In this document: piece after piece, positions 33,508-44,795 of the stretch | Position numbering within the stretch: the stretch's first letter is position 1 | Layout: every line of letters starts with the position of its first letter | Assembly: GCF_001673635.1 (NCBI RefSeq) | Contig: NZ_LZMH01000061.1 | Span: forward strand, 1-64,000 | DNA length: 64,000 nucleotides | Reading direction: 5' to 3' | Source of the DNA: Mycobacterium asiaticum | Lineage (GTDB): Bacteria > Actinomycetota > Actinomycetes > Mycobacteriales > Mycobacteriaceae | Notes under the pieces: generated by a model | What the model was told of the DNA's origin: nothing | What the model saw: the letters and a program-made list of their open reading frames with translations, nothing else | Database searches by the model: none | Made by a program: the position numbers and the translations under genes

Positions 33508-34704
33508 ATGGACGCGGCTACTACACGGGCTGTCACCGACTTGAAGTTTCGTTTGGTGCGGGAGTCCTTCGCCGAAGCGGTGTCGTGGGTGGCCAAGAAC
33601 CTGCCGTCCCGGCCCACCGTGCCGGTGCTTTCCGGGGTGCTGCTCACCGGCTCAGACGACGGTCTGACGATTTCCGGATTCGACTACGAAGTCTCCGCCG
33701 AGGTCCAGGTCGCTGCCGAAATCGCCTCCCCTGGAAGCGTTTTGGTGTCCGGGCGGCTGTTGTCCGACATCACCCGGGCGTTGCCGAACAAGCCTGTCGA
33801 TTTCTTCGTCGACGGCAACCGGGTAGCGCTGACCTGCGGCAGCGCGCGATTCTCGCTCCCGACGATGGCCGTCGAGGACTACCCGACGCTGCCGACGCTG
33901 CCCGAGGAGACCGGGACGGTGCCGGCGGAGTTGTTCGCCGAGGCCATCGGCCAGGTCGCGATCGCGGCCGGTCGCGACGACACCTTGCCGATGTTGACCG
34001 GGATCCGGGTGGAGATCTCCGGTGAGACGGTGGTGCTGGCGGCGACCGACCGGTTCCGGCTGGCGGTGCGTGAGTTGACCTGGTCGGCGTTGTCGCCGGA
34101 CATTGAGGCCTCAGTTCTGGTCCCGGCCAAGACGCTGGCCGAAGCGGCCAAGGCCGGTGCCGACGGTTCGGAAGTACGGCTGTCGTTGGGTTCTGGATCT
34201 GGAGTGGGCAAAGACGGACTGCTCGGAATCAGCGGCAACGGCAAACGCAGCACCACCCGGCTGCTGGACGCCGAATTCCCGAAATTCCGTCAGCTGCTGC
34301 CGGCCGAACACACCGCGGTGGCCACCATCAACGTGGCCGAATTGACCGAGGCGATCAAGCTGGTCGCGCTGGTGGCCGACCGGGGGGCGCAGGTCCGGAT
34401 GGAATTCGCCGACGGGATGCTGCGGCTGTCGGCCGGGGCGGATGACGTTGGTCGCGCCGAGGAGGATCTGGCCGTCGACTACGCCGGTGAACCACTGACG
34501 ATCGCGTTCAATCCCACCTACCTGACCGATGGTCTCGGCTCGCTGCACTCCGAGCGGGTGTCGTTCGGCTTCACCACTCCGGGTAAGCCGGCTTTGCTGC
34601 GGCCGGCTTCGGCCGACGATGCCGTGCCGACCGGCAGTGGCCCGTACCCGGCGGTGCCGACGGATTACGTGTATCTGCTTATGCCGGTACGGCTGCCGGG
34701 CTGA
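33508..34704 (+). CDS. dnaN: DNA polymerase III beta sliding clamp
   Basis: This 398-residue clamp has three repeated domains and the family motifs RPTVPVLSGVLLTG, SGRLLSDITRALP, DYPTLPTLP, TDRFRLAVRELTW and the C-terminal DYVYLLMPVRLPG that forms part of the peptide-binding pocket. It tethers DNA polymerase to DNA as a ring dimer. GAAGGGA precedes the ATG. It is followed by recF after 20 bases. Confidence 0.98.
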   Translation: MDAATTRAVTDLKFRLVRESFAEAVSWVAKNLPSRPTVPVLSGVLLTGSDDGLTISGFDYEVSAEVQVAAEIASPGSVLVSGRLLSDITRALPNKPVDFFVDGNRVALTCGSARFSLPTMAVEDYPTLPTLPEETGTVPAELFAEAIGQVAIAAGRDDTLPMLTGIRVEISGETVVLAATDRFRLAVRELTWSALSPDIEASVLVPAKTLAEAAKAGADGSEVRLSLGSGSGVGKDGLLGISGNGKRSTTRLLDAEFPKFRQLLPAEHTAVATINVAELTEAIKLVALVADRGAQVRMEFADGMLRLSAGADDVGRAEEDLAVDYAGEPLTIAFNPTYLTDGLGSLHSERVSFGFTTPGKPALLRPASADDAVPTGSGPYPAVPTDYVYLLMPVRLPG

Positions 34705-34724
34705 TCATCGAGGCGTCGAGGTAG

Positions 34725-35891
34725 GTGTACGTCCGGCATTTGGCGTTACGGGATTTCCGGTCCTGGGCGCATGCGGAAATCGACCTGACGCCGGGTCGTA
34801 CCGTCTTCGTGGGTCCGAACGGTTTTGGCAAGACGAATCTCGTTGAGGCGCTCTGGTATTCGACCACGCTGAGCTCACATCGAGTTGGTACCGACGCGCC
34901 GCTGATCCGGGCCGGGGCCGAACGCGCCGTGGTGTCGACCATCGTCGTCAACGACGGCAGGGAATGCGCGGTGGACCTCGAGATCGCCGCGGGCCGGGCG
35001 AACAAGGCGCGACTGAATCGGTCACCGGCGCGCAGCACGCGCGAAATCGTCGGCGTGCTGCGCGCGGTGTTGTTCGCGCCAGAAGATCTGGCCCTGGTCC
35101 GGGGTGATCCCGCCGAGCGCCGCCGCTACCTCGACGAGCTGGCAACGGTACGGCGTCCGGTCATTGCCGGCGTGCGCGCCGACTACGACAAAGTGCTGCG
35201 GCAACGCACCGCATTGTTGAAGTCCTTGTCCGGCGCCCGGTTCCGCGGTGACCTCAGCGCGCTGGACACACTGGACGTCTGGGACAGTCGGCTGGCCGAG
35301 TACGGAGCCCAACTGATGGCCGCCCGGATTGACCTGGTGAATCAGCTGACACCCGAGGTGGAGAAGGCGTACCAACTGTTGGCGCCCGAATCACGTTCTG
35401 CCGCAATCGGTTATCGTGCCAGTACGGACTCTGTGGTTCCCGGTGCCGATCACGGCGCGGACCGGGAGATGCTGGAGGCCACGTTGCTGACGGCGCTGGC
35501 CGCGCGCCGTGAAGCCGAACTCGAGCGCGGGGTCTGCCTGGTCGGCCCGCACCGGGACGACCTGGAACTGCGGCTCGGTGATCAACCCGCCAAAGGTTTT
35601 GCCAGTCACGGCGAATCGTGGTCGTTCGCGGTGGCGTTGCGGCTTGCTGCCTATGAATTGCTGCGCGCCGACGGCGGCGAACCGGTGCTGTTGCTGGACG
35701 ACGTCTTCGCCGAGCTGGATACCAAGCGCCGCCGGGCGCTGGCTAACGTCGCGGAGTCAGCCGAGCAGGTGCTGGTGACCGCGGCGGTGCTGGAAGACAT
35801 CCCGGACGGCTGGGACGCGACCCGGGTGCATATCGAACTGCGGGACAGCGACGCCGGCGCGGTGTCGGCCGTTGCGGCGGTGCAGGAATGA
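34725..35891 (+). CDS. recF: DNA replication and repair protein RecF
   Basis: A 388-residue SMC-like ATPase that loads RecA at gaps. Walker A is FVGPNGFGKTNL near 25-36, the signature is FASHGESWSFAVALRLA and Walker B is LLLDDVFAELD. The start is a GTG (VYVRHLALRDFRSW). Its stop overlaps the dciA ATG by 4 bp. Confidence 0.97.
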   Translation: MYVRHLALRDFRSWAHAEIDLTPGRTVFVGPNGFGKTNLVEALWYSTTLSSHRVGTDAPLIRAGAERAVVSTIVVNDGRECAVDLEIAAGRANKARLNRSPARSTREIVGVLRAVLFAPEDLALVRGDPAERRRYLDELATVRRPVIAGVRADYDKVLRQRTALLKSLSGARFRGDLSALDTLDVWDSRLAEYGAQLMAARIDLVNQLTPEVEKAYQLLAPESRSAAIGYRASTDSVVPGADHGADREMLEATLLTALAARREAELERGVCLVGPHRDDLELRLGDQPAKGFASHGESWSFAVALRLAAYELLRADGGEPVLLLDDVFAELDTKRRRALANVAESAEQVLVTAAVLEDIPDGWDATRVHIELRDSDAGAVSAVAAVQE

Positions 35892-36433
35892 CCGAGGCCG
35901 AGGACGCCGCGGGCGGCGACGAACTGCGGGGCATCGATCTGGTTCGGCGAACCCTGGAAGACGCGCGCGCCGCAGCTCGTGCACGGGGACAGGACGCCGG
36001 ACGGGGACGCGCGGCCCCGGTGCCGCGTCGACGCGTCGCCGGCGGGCGGCGCAGCTGGTCGGGTCCCGGCCCGGACGGGCGTGACCCGCAACCGCTGGGA
36101 CGACTCGCGCGCGACCTGGCCAAGCAACAGGGCTGGACGACGCACGTGGCCGAAGGCACGGTCTTCGGGCATTGGAATTCGGTGGTCGGCGAGCAAATCG
36201 CAGAGCATGCGACCCCGGCCGCACTCAACAACGGGGTGCTGAGTGTGACGGCCGAATCGACGGCATGGGCGACCCAGCTGAGGCTGATGCAAGCACAACT
36301 GCTGGCTAAGATCGCCGCGGCCGTCGGCAACGGCGTGGTGACGTCGCTGAAGATCACCGGCCCAGCGACGCCGTCATGGCGCAAGGGCCCGCGGCACATC
36401 GCCGGCAGAGGCCCGCGGGACACCTACGGCTAA
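35888..36433 (+). CDS. dciA: DUF721 replicative helicase-associated protein DciA
   Basis: This 181-residue protein corresponds to M. tuberculosis Rv0004. The first 75 residues are basic and disordered (RAAARARGQDAGRGRAAPVPRRR). The DUF721 domain follows: WTTHVAEGTVFGHWNSVVGEQIAEH, LSVTAESTAWATQLRLMQAQLL and TSLKITGP. DciA proteins are the common bacterial partners of DnaB helicase during loading. The ATG overlaps recF, so it belongs to the dnaN-recF-dciA series. Confidence 0.92.
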   Translation: MTEAEDAAGGDELRGIDLVRRTLEDARAAARARGQDAGRGRAAPVPRRRVAGGRRSWSGPGPDGRDPQPLGRLARDLAKQQGWTTHVAEGTVFGHWNSVVGEQIAEHATPAALNNGVLSVTAESTAWATQLRLMQAQLLAKIAAAVGNGVVTSLKITGPATPSWRKGPRHIAGRGPRDTYG

Positions 36434-36667
36434 GGGCTCTTGACAGCCCGGATGGTCGCGCTCTGAGAGCCGCCAGAAATTAACGGACCCGCATTCGGAA
36501 GGTCGGGACGCGGCGACAACGAAGATAATGAGCGCACGGCGCAATGAGATGGGTAGAAACGCGCCCGCAAAATCGGTCCTGACGGTAGTTCACGGTAGAG
36601 TGGCAGGAGTGCGACCGCTGCGGTGAATGAACCGCTCGCATGCAACCCCAAGGAGAGCATTCCGACC
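36434..36667 (+). promoter_or_regulatory. gyrB leader and promoter region
   Basis: These 234 bases must contain the gyrBA promoter. GATAAT at 36524-36529 and TAGAGT at 36596-36601 both fit a SigA -10; neither has a clear -35. AAGGAGAG at 36649-36656 is the ribosome site for the GTG at 36668. No other gene is evident. Confidence 0.45.
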
Positions 36668-38701
36668 GTGGCTGCCCAGAAGAAGAAGGCACAAAACGAA
36701 TACGGCGCTTCCGCCATCACCGTCCTCGAAGGATTGGAGGCCGTCCGCAAACGCCCGGGCATGTACATCGGCTCCACGGGTGAGCGTGGTCTGCACCACC
36801 TCATCTGGGAGGTGGTCGACAACTCGGTGGACGAGGCGATGGCCGGTTACGCCACCCGGGTCGATGTGCGAATACTCGACGACGGCAGCGTGGAGGTCGC
36901 CGACGACGGCCGCGGCATTCCGGTCGCCATGCACGCCACCGGCGCCCCGACGGTCGACGTCGTCATGACCCAGTTGCACGCCGGCGGCAAGTTCGGCGGT
37001 GAAAACAGCGGCTACACGGTCAGCGGTGGGTTGCACGGCGTCGGTGTGTCGGTGGTCAATGCGCTGTCGACCCGACTCGAGGTCGACATCAAGCGCGATG
37101 GGCACGAGTGGTCTCAGTACTACGACCGCGCCGTACCCGGGACCCTCAAGCAGGGCGAGGCCACGAAGAAGACCGGGACCACCATCCGGTTCTGGGCCGA
37201 CCCGGACATCTTCGAGACCACCCAGTACGACTTCGAGACGGTGGCGCGCCGGCTTCAGGAGATGGCGTTCCTCAACAAGGGCCTGACCATCAACCTGACC
37301 GACGAGCGGGTGGACCAGGACGAGGTCGTCGACGAAGTCGTCAGCGACACCGCCGAGGCGCCCAAGTCCGCCGAAGAGAAGGCGGCCGAATCCAAAGCGC
37401 CGCACAAGGTCAAGCAACGCACCTTCCACTACCCCGGTGGTCTGGTCGACTTCGTCAAGCACATCAACCGGACCAAGAGCCCAATCCAGCAGAGCGTCAT
37501 CGACTTCGAGGGCAAGGGCACCGGCCACGAAGTCGAGATCGCGATGCAGTGGAACGGTGGCTACTCGGAGTCGGTACACACCTTCGCCAACACCATCAAC
37601 ACCCACGAGGGCGGCACGCATGAAGAAGGGTTCCGCAGCGCGCTGACGTCGGTGGTGAACAAATACGCCAAAGACAAGAAACTGCTGAAGGACAAGGACC
37701 CGAACCTCACCGGTGACGACATCCGCGAAGGACTGGCCGCCGTCATCTCGGTCAAGGTCGCCGAACCCCAATTCGAGGGACAGACCAAGACCAAGCTGGG
37801 CAATACAGAGGTCAAGTCATTCGTGCAGAAGGTCTGCAACGAACAGCTCACCCACTGGTTCGAGGCCAACCCCTCGGAAGCCAAAACCGTTGTCAACAAA
37901 GCGGTATCGTCCGCGCAGGCCCGCATCGCGGCGCGCAAGGCCCGAGAATTGGTGCGGCGCAAGAGCGCTACCGATCTCGGCGGGCTGCCCGGCAAGCTTG
38001 CCGACTGCCGCTCGACCGACCCCCGCAAATCGGAATTATATGTGGTGGAAGGTGACTCGGCCGGCGGCTCGGCAAAGAGCGGTCGCGACTCGATGTTCCA
38101 GGCCATCCTCCCGCTGCGCGGCAAGATCATCAACGTCGAAAAGGCTCGAATCGACCGTGTGCTGAAAAACACCGAAGTCCAGGCGATCATCACCGCGCTG
38201 GGCACCGGTATTCACGACGAGTTCGACATCACCAAGCTGCGCTACCACAAGATCGTGTTGATGGCCGACGCCGACGTTGACGGACAACACATTTCGACGT
38301 TGTTGCTGACGCTGTTGTTCCGGTTCATGCGGCCGCTGCTCGAGCATGGCCACGTATTCCTGGCGCAGCCGCCGCTGTACAAGTTGAAGTGGCAGCGCAG
38401 CGAGCCCGAATTCGCCTACTCCGACCGGGAGCGCGACGGTCTGCTGGAAGCCGGGTTGAAGTCCGGCAAGAAGATCAACAAGGAAGACGGCATTCAGCGC
38501 TACAAGGGTCTCGGCGAGATGGACGCCAAGGAGTTGTGGGAAACCACAATGGACCCGTCGGTGCGGGTGCTGCGCCAGGTGACGCTGGACGACGCCGCCG
38601 CGGCCGACGAGTTGTTCTCCATCCTGATGGGCGAGGACGTCGAGGCGCGCCGCAGCTTCATCACTCGTAACGCGAAAGACGTACGCTTCCTGGACGTTTA
38701 A
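36668..38701 (+). CDS. gyrB: DNA gyrase subunit B
   Basis: From GTG 36668 the protein is 677 residues and begins MAAQKKKAQNEYGAS, as the M. tuberculosis protein does; an AGGAGA site fixes this against an ATG 45 bases upstream. The GHKL ATPase domain (VDNSVDEAMAGYA, DDGRGIPVAMH, GGLHGVGVSVVNALS) is followed by a transducer and a TOPRIM domain with EGDSAGGSAKSGRD and DADVDGQHI. With GyrA it introduces negative supercoils. No intein is present. Confidence 0.98.
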   Translation: MAAQKKKAQNEYGASAITVLEGLEAVRKRPGMYIGSTGERGLHHLIWEVVDNSVDEAMAGYATRVDVRILDDGSVEVADDGRGIPVAMHATGAPTVDVVMTQLHAGGKFGGENSGYTVSGGLHGVGVSVVNALSTRLEVDIKRDGHEWSQYYDRAVPGTLKQGEATKKTGTTIRFWADPDIFETTQYDFETVARRLQEMAFLNKGLTINLTDERVDQDEVVDEVVSDTAEAPKSAEEKAAESKAPHKVKQRTFHYPGGLVDFVKHINRTKSPIQQSVIDFEGKGTGHEVEIAMQWNGGYSESVHTFANTINTHEGGTHEEGFRSALTSVVNKYAKDKKLLKDKDPNLTGDDIREGLAAVISVKVAEPQFEGQTKTKLGNTEVKSFVQKVCNEQLTHWFEANPSEAKTVVNKAVSSAQARIAARKARELVRRKSATDLGGLPGKLADCRSTDPRKSELYVVEGDSAGGSAKSGRDSMFQAILPLRGKIINVEKARIDRVLKNTEVQAIITALGTGIHDEFDITKLRYHKIVLMADADVDGQHISTLLLTLLFRFMRPLLEHGHVFLAQPPLYKLKWQRSEPEFAYSDRERDGLLEAGLKSGKKINKEDGIQRYKGLGEMDAKELWETTMDPSVRVLRQVTLDDAAAADELFSILMGEDVEARRSFITRNAKDVRFLDV

Positions 38702-38734
38702 CCAGTCCGCCTTCGACGATCAGACGAGGAATAG

Positions 38735-41245
<2,511 letters not shown>

Positions 41246-41334
41246 GCCGCGCACAGCGGCAGGCAGGCGGTGGCTCGGTGCGCGGTGAACCCGGCATAGA
41301 CTCAGCTACTTGAGTACACACGTTAGGAGTCGGG

Positions 41335-42201
41335 GTGAGTTCACCGAACGAGCCGGGCGCCCCCAATCAGGGTGACAACCCGAATGGGGAGGGGGCGGTC
41401 GAACGCGCCGGCGCGCACCGGGCGACGACCGGACCCGGCCGCCTACCGGACGCCGCGGATTCGCCGCCCTGGCAGCGCGGAGCTGCCCGGGCCGCGTCCC
41501 AGTCAGGACCGCCGCCCCGGCCGGCCACTGACCCGCCGACCGATGTCCGGCCACCCGCCTCTTCAGAGGCCCGGCTGAACCGCTTCATCACCGGTACATC
41601 CGCACCTTCCACTTCACAGGCGGAGGCTCCACCCGTGCGTAGCGAAAACTCACCCGCCGAGGCCTATGCCAGCGAGTTGCCGGACCTGTCCGGTCCCATC
41701 CCGCGGGCGTCGCAGCGAAACGACCGCAAACCGGCCGCCGATCGGGCCGAGGCACCGAGCGTCTCGGGCACCACCGGCCGCGCGGCGACCAGCGAATCGC
41801 GTGAATCGCGGGTACAGGTGGGATCCCGGCGTGCCCGCGGTCCGGTCCGCGCCAGCATGCAGATTCGGCGGATCGACCCGTGGAGCACCCTGAAGGTGTC
41901 GCTGCTGCTGTCGGTGGCGCTGTTCTTCGTCTGGATGATCGCCGTGGCGTTCCTGTACCTGGTGCTCGGCGGCATGGGCGTGTGGGCCAAGCTCAACAGC
42001 AACGTCGGCGACCTGCTGAACAACACCAGCGGCAGCAGCGGGGAGCTGGTCTCCAGCGGAACGATCTTCGGTGGCGCCGTGCTGATCGGGTTGGTCAACA
42101 TCGTCTTGATGACCGCGATGGCCACCATCGCCGCGTTCGTCTACAACCTGACCACCGATCTGATCGGCGGTATCGAAGTGACACTGGCCGACCGCGACTA
42201 G
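41335..42201 (+). CDS. DUF3566 membrane protein (Rv0007-like)
   Basis: This 288-residue protein has a long disordered Pro/Ala/Ser/Arg-rich N-terminus (1-180), then the DUF3566 domain: MQIRRIDPWSTLKVSLLLSVAL leading into a first membrane helix, an outside loop (WAKLNSNVGDLLNNTSGSSG), and a second helix near GTIFGGAVLIGLVNIVLMT. The start is a GTG behind TAGGAG. It follows gyrA and precedes tRNA-Ile throughout mycobacteria. Its role is not known; the company of cell-division genes downstream is the only hint. Confidence 0.87.
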   Translation: MSSPNEPGAPNQGDNPNGEGAVERAGAHRATTGPGRLPDAADSPPWQRGAARAASQSGPPPRPATDPPTDVRPPASSEARLNRFITGTSAPSTSQAEAPPVRSENSPAEAYASELPDLSGPIPRASQRNDRKPAADRAEAPSVSGTTGRAATSESRESRVQVGSRRARGPVRASMQIRRIDPWSTLKVSLLLSVALFFVWMIAVAFLYLVLGGMGVWAKLNSNVGDLLNNTSGSSGELVSSGTIFGGAVLIGLVNIVLMTAMATIAAFVYNLTTDLIGGIEVTLADRD

Positions 42202-42268
42202 CGTGCACGCGTTTTGGGGGTAGGGCTGCCGGTGCGGTAATCTCGTCGCTCGTCCGTATGCGCAGTAC

Positions 42269-42342
42269 GGGCCTATAGCTCAGGCGGTTAGAGCGCTTCG
42301 CTGATAACGAAGAGGTCGGAGGTTCGAGTCCTCCTAGGCCCA
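42269..42342 (+). tRNA. ileT: tRNA-Ile (GAT)
   Basis: A 74-base cloverleaf: acceptor GGGCCTA pairs with TAGGCCC at the 3' end, the anticodon loop CTGATAA gives GAT at 42303-42305, and GGTTCGAGTCC forms the T arm. CCA is not encoded beyond the discriminator A. Confidence 0.97.
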
Positions 42343-42368
42343 CGATCATGTGCCCGTCAAGACGTCGT

Positions 42369-42509
42369 GTGAAGTTCACCTTGCCGCTGGCCGCGGCCGC
42401 CTTGGGCGCGGCTGCGGCGGTGGTTCGATCCCGGCGCGATGTCGAGGTGTGGCACGTGGCGCCCGATCCAACCTCTGGTCAAGCACCCGACCAGCCCGAG
42501 GGGCCTTAG
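42369..42509 (+). CDS. DLW-39 family small protein
   Basis: A small gene between the two tRNAs. From GTG 42369 it encodes 46 residues: MKFTLPLAAAALGAAAAVV, a membrane-like segment, then RSRRDVEVWHVAPDP. This fits the actinobacterial DLW-39 family, which occupies the same place downstream of gyrA. An in-frame ATG at 42348 would add 7 residues. The last codons and stop (GGG CCT TAG) lie within the first ten bases of tRNA-Ala, so processing of the tRNA would cut its message. Function is unknown. Confidence 0.75.
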   Translation: MKFTLPLAAAALGAAAAVVRSRRDVEVWHVAPDPTSGQAPDQPEGP

Positions 42510-42572
42510 CTCAGTTGGTAGAGCACCGCCTTTGCAAGGCGGGTGTCAGGGGTTCGATTCCCCTAGGCTCCA
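42500..42572 (+). tRNA. alaT: tRNA-Ala (TGC)
   Basis: A 73-base tRNA: acceptor GGGGCCT pairs with AGGCTCC with one G-U pair, the anticodon TGC is at 42533-42535 in TTTGCAA, and GGTTCGATTCC forms the T arm. Its 5' end overlaps the stop of the small DLW-39 gene. Confidence 0.97.
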
Positions 42573-42656
42573 CAGGTTTTCGCTCCACCGAGCGTGCGCC
42601 TTACGTAGGCAAACGGCCGTCAGAGCATCCACAGCCCCCACGTTCGACGACGAACA

Positions 42657-43082
42657 TTACGGACGCGGCTGTACGTCCACGCTCGGCGGGAGCGGCGACG
42701 GCTCGGGGCGCGTCGAGCGCCGCACGATGCTGAACGCGATCGCTCCACCCGCAAGCGCCACCCCGGCGGCGCCGGCGATCACCCACGGCTTCTTGGACCG
42801 CCGCTGGTTGCGCCGCGCCTCTTGCAGCAACTGTGGCAGGTTGGCGACCACTTCCTGCGCGGCCGCCAGCTCCTGGCCGATGCTCTCCTGCGCCGCGGCG
42901 AGCTCCCGGGCCAGCCGGCCCTCGCGGTAGCGCCGGCGAAGCTCCGTCGCGGTGGAGTGCGCCGACTGCACTCCCAGCCCCACCACGCCGCGAGTCACGT
43001 CCACCGGTCCCACCGCCGAATAGGTCAGGCCCCGGGTGAGTCGCTCGCGGGGGGTCAACGAGGCTTCCGCCTTCTCGCTCAT
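42657..43082 (-). CDS. cwsA: Cell wall synthesis protein CwsA
   Basis: A 141-residue protein with a long amphipathic cytosolic helix (GRLARELAAAQESIGQELAAAQE) and one C-terminal membrane helix (PWVIAGAAGVALAGGAIAFSIV). In mycobacteria CwsA interacts with Wag31 and CrgA and supports septal and polar growth. It is leftward, downstream of the tRNAs; the position equals M. tuberculosis Rv0008c. Confidence 0.93.
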   Translation of the reverse strand: MSEKAEASLTPRERLTRGLTYSAVGPVDVTRGVVGLGVQSAHSTATELRRRYREGRLARELAAAQESIGQELAAAQEVVANLPQLLQEARRNQRRSKKPWVIAGAAGVALAGGAIAFSIVRRSTRPEPSPLPPSVDVQPRP

Positions 43083-43190
43083 CTGCCGCCTTTCTATGCA
43101 CCGCTCAAGTCCTACGCAGTCCTATCAGTTACCGAGCCGCCGAGCTAGTACCTGGGCGATCGACACCGGCTGCGGCGCTAGTCGTGGGTA

Positions 43191-43739
43191 GTGGCAGACT
43201 GTGATCCCGTGACTAACAGCCCCATTCAGACCGCCACCGCAACCCTGCACACCAACCGTGGAGACATCAAGGTTGCCCTGTTCGGGAACCACGCGCCCAA
43301 GACCGTCGCAAACTTTGTCGGCCTGGCGCAGGGCACCAAGGAGTACTCGACCCAGAACGCGTCGGGTGGCCCCTCGGGCCCGTTCTACGACGGTGCGGTT
43401 TTCCACCGGGTCATCCGGGGCTTCATGATCCAGGGCGGCGACCCGACCGGTACCGGTCGCGGCGGCCCGGGCTACAAGTTCGCCGACGAGTTCCACCCCG
43501 AGTTGCAGTTCGACCGGCCTTACCTGCTCGCGATGGCCAACGCCGGTCCGGGCACCAACGGCTCCCAGTTCTTCATCACCGTGGGCCCGACGCCGCACCT
43601 GAACCGCCGCCACACCATCTTCGGTGAGGTCATCGACGCTGACTCGCAGCGCGTCGTCGAGACCATCTCGTCGACGGCCACCGACGGCAACGACCGCCCC
43701 ACCGACCCGGTCGTCATCGAGTCGATCACCATCTCCTGA
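43191..43739 (+). CDS. ppiA: Peptidyl-prolyl cis-trans isomerase PpiA (cyclophilin)
   Basis: This 182-residue cyclophilin catalyses proline isomerisation. Catalytic and binding residues are in FHRVIRGFMIQGGDPTGTG (Arg, Phe, Met, Gln) and GTNGSQFFITVG. No signal peptide is seen. It reads MADCDPVTNSPIQ from GTG 43191; an in-frame GTG at 43209 is a possible alternative start. The family length agrees with the longer form. Confidence 0.95.
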   Translation: MADCDPVTNSPIQTATATLHTNRGDIKVALFGNHAPKTVANFVGLAQGTKEYSTQNASGGPSGPFYDGAVFHRVIRGFMIQGGDPTGTGRGGPGYKFADEFHPELQFDRPYLLAMANAGPGTNGSQFFITVGPTPHLNRRHTIFGEVIDADSQRVVETISSTATDGNDRPTDPVVIESITIS

Positions 43740-43807
43740 CGCGCGGCTCGCGAGGCGCGCTACGGTGCGCTGGCAGACCGGATGAAGGCCGCGTAGCTAG
43801 CGGCTAG

Positions 43808-44242
43808 TTAGCGCGTGCCCTTCTTTCGGGGCCCGGCGTATCCGGCGTCCGTGAGGGCGTCCAGCACCTCCAACGGATCAGTGCCAAGGTCCCACCGCGA
43901 CAGGATCAGCAGTCCCCCGCCGGTGGTTTCGATCTCCAGCAGGCGGACCCTGCGCGTGTGCCGACGGAACTCCGAGATACGAATGATTTCGATGGAATCC
44001 CGACGCAATGTCTGCGTTCGAAACCACCCTCGCACGGCCAGACCATCCGGTGTGATTGCCAGCTTGGGCCGCGCGCGCCATGACGCGCCCGCAAACAAGA
44101 TCAGACCCGCCGCCGCCACGCCGGCGATGACACGCCCGGGCGGGTCTGTGACGAGGGTCACAGTGGCGATAGCCAACACGACGCCAGCAAGCCCGCAACC
44201 AGCGATTCCAGCCGGATGTGGCGCCCATTCAGTTTGCTGCAT
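43808..44242 (-). CDS. PH-domain membrane protein (Rv0010c-like)
   Basis: A 144-residue protein with two membrane helices (AGIAGCGLAGVVLAIATVTLV and VIAGVAAAGLILFAGASW) and a bacterial pleckstrin-homology-like domain (LAITPDGLAVRGWFRTQTLRRDSIE, then RVRLLEIETTGGG). Conserved next to crgA in mycobacteria, function unknown. Confidence 0.85.
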   Translation of the reverse strand: MQQTEWAPHPAGIAGCGLAGVVLAIATVTLVTDPPGRVIAGVAAAGLILFAGASWRARPKLAITPDGLAVRGWFRTQTLRRDSIEIIRISEFRRHTRRVRLLEIETTGGGLLILSRWDLGTDPLEVLDALTDAGYAGPRKKGTR

Positions 44243-44277
44243 GCCTTAGCTGCACCCTCCTACCACGGTGGATACGG

Positions 44278-44286
44278 TTATCCACA
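44278..44286 (+). promoter_or_regulatory. Perfect DnaA box outside oriC
   Basis: TTATCCACA, the high-affinity bacterial DnaA box, in the gap between the PH-domain gene and crgA, 11 kb from oriC. It could titrate DnaA or control the neighbouring genes. Confidence 0.55.
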
Positions 44287-44308
44287 GACGCTATCAACAG
44301 TGGGGATG

Positions 44309-44326
44309 AATCACACGCGTGTGATT
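44309..44326. promoter_or_regulatory. 18-base perfect palindrome upstream of the PH-domain gene
   Basis: AATCACACGCGTGTGATT is fully self-complementary. It lies downstream of crgA and 67 bases before the PH-domain gene's ATG, so it is placed as an operator for that leftward gene. No known mycobacterial regulator motif matches it exactly. Confidence 0.5.
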
Positions 44327-44410
44327 GGGTGACGGGAAGGTTGCTGACGCGCAAACAAAACCGCCGCAAGATGAATACATTCCGGCTGCACCCACCCCCG
44401 ACCGGGTCGG

Positions 44411-44692
44411 TCAGTGCCAGCGCATGGTTAGCAAAAGGCCGGTGATCATGAAAGCGAACGCGATCGCGTAGTTCCACGGACCCAGCTCGGCCATCCAATG
44501 CAACCAGGTAGGGGCTTGCGGGCCGTAGGCGGCCAACTGGAACACCATCAGCCAGACCAGCCCGATGAGCATCAGTCCGATGAACAACGCGACGAACCAC
44601 ACACTCGACGGCCCGACCTTCACCTTCACCGGCGTGCGGCTTACCGCGCTGACGGTGAAGTCGTTCTTCTTGCGGACCTTGGACTTCGGCAT
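44411..44692 (-). CDS. crgA: Cell division protein CrgA
   Basis: A 93-residue protein with a basic N-terminal tail (MPKSKVRKKNDFTVS) and two membrane helices (WFVALFIGLMLIGLVWLMVF and NYAIAFAFMITGLLLTM). CrgA recruits FtsI and CwsA to the divisome. Length equals the M. tuberculosis protein. It is leftward, upstream of the gap with the DnaA box and the palindrome. Confidence 0.96.
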   Translation of the reverse strand: MPKSKVRKKNDFTVSAVSRTPVKVKVGPSSVWFVALFIGLMLIGLVWLMVFQLAAYGPQAPTWLHWMAELGPWNYAIAFAFMITGLLLTMRWH

Positions 44693-44795
44693 TTGTTACC
44701 TCTGATATCGGGTGCAACGATTACGGTTGCAAGCAGGCAGAGCTCGAACATGAGACTAGCCCACTTGGCCCGAACGCCAGGAAACCGGAGACACG

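Noticed and set aside
36623..36667. An upstream ATG for gyrB at 36623
   Set aside because: The GTG at 36668 has a strong AGGAGA site and gives the same N-terminus as other mycobacterial GyrB proteins; an SD for the ATG is not visible.
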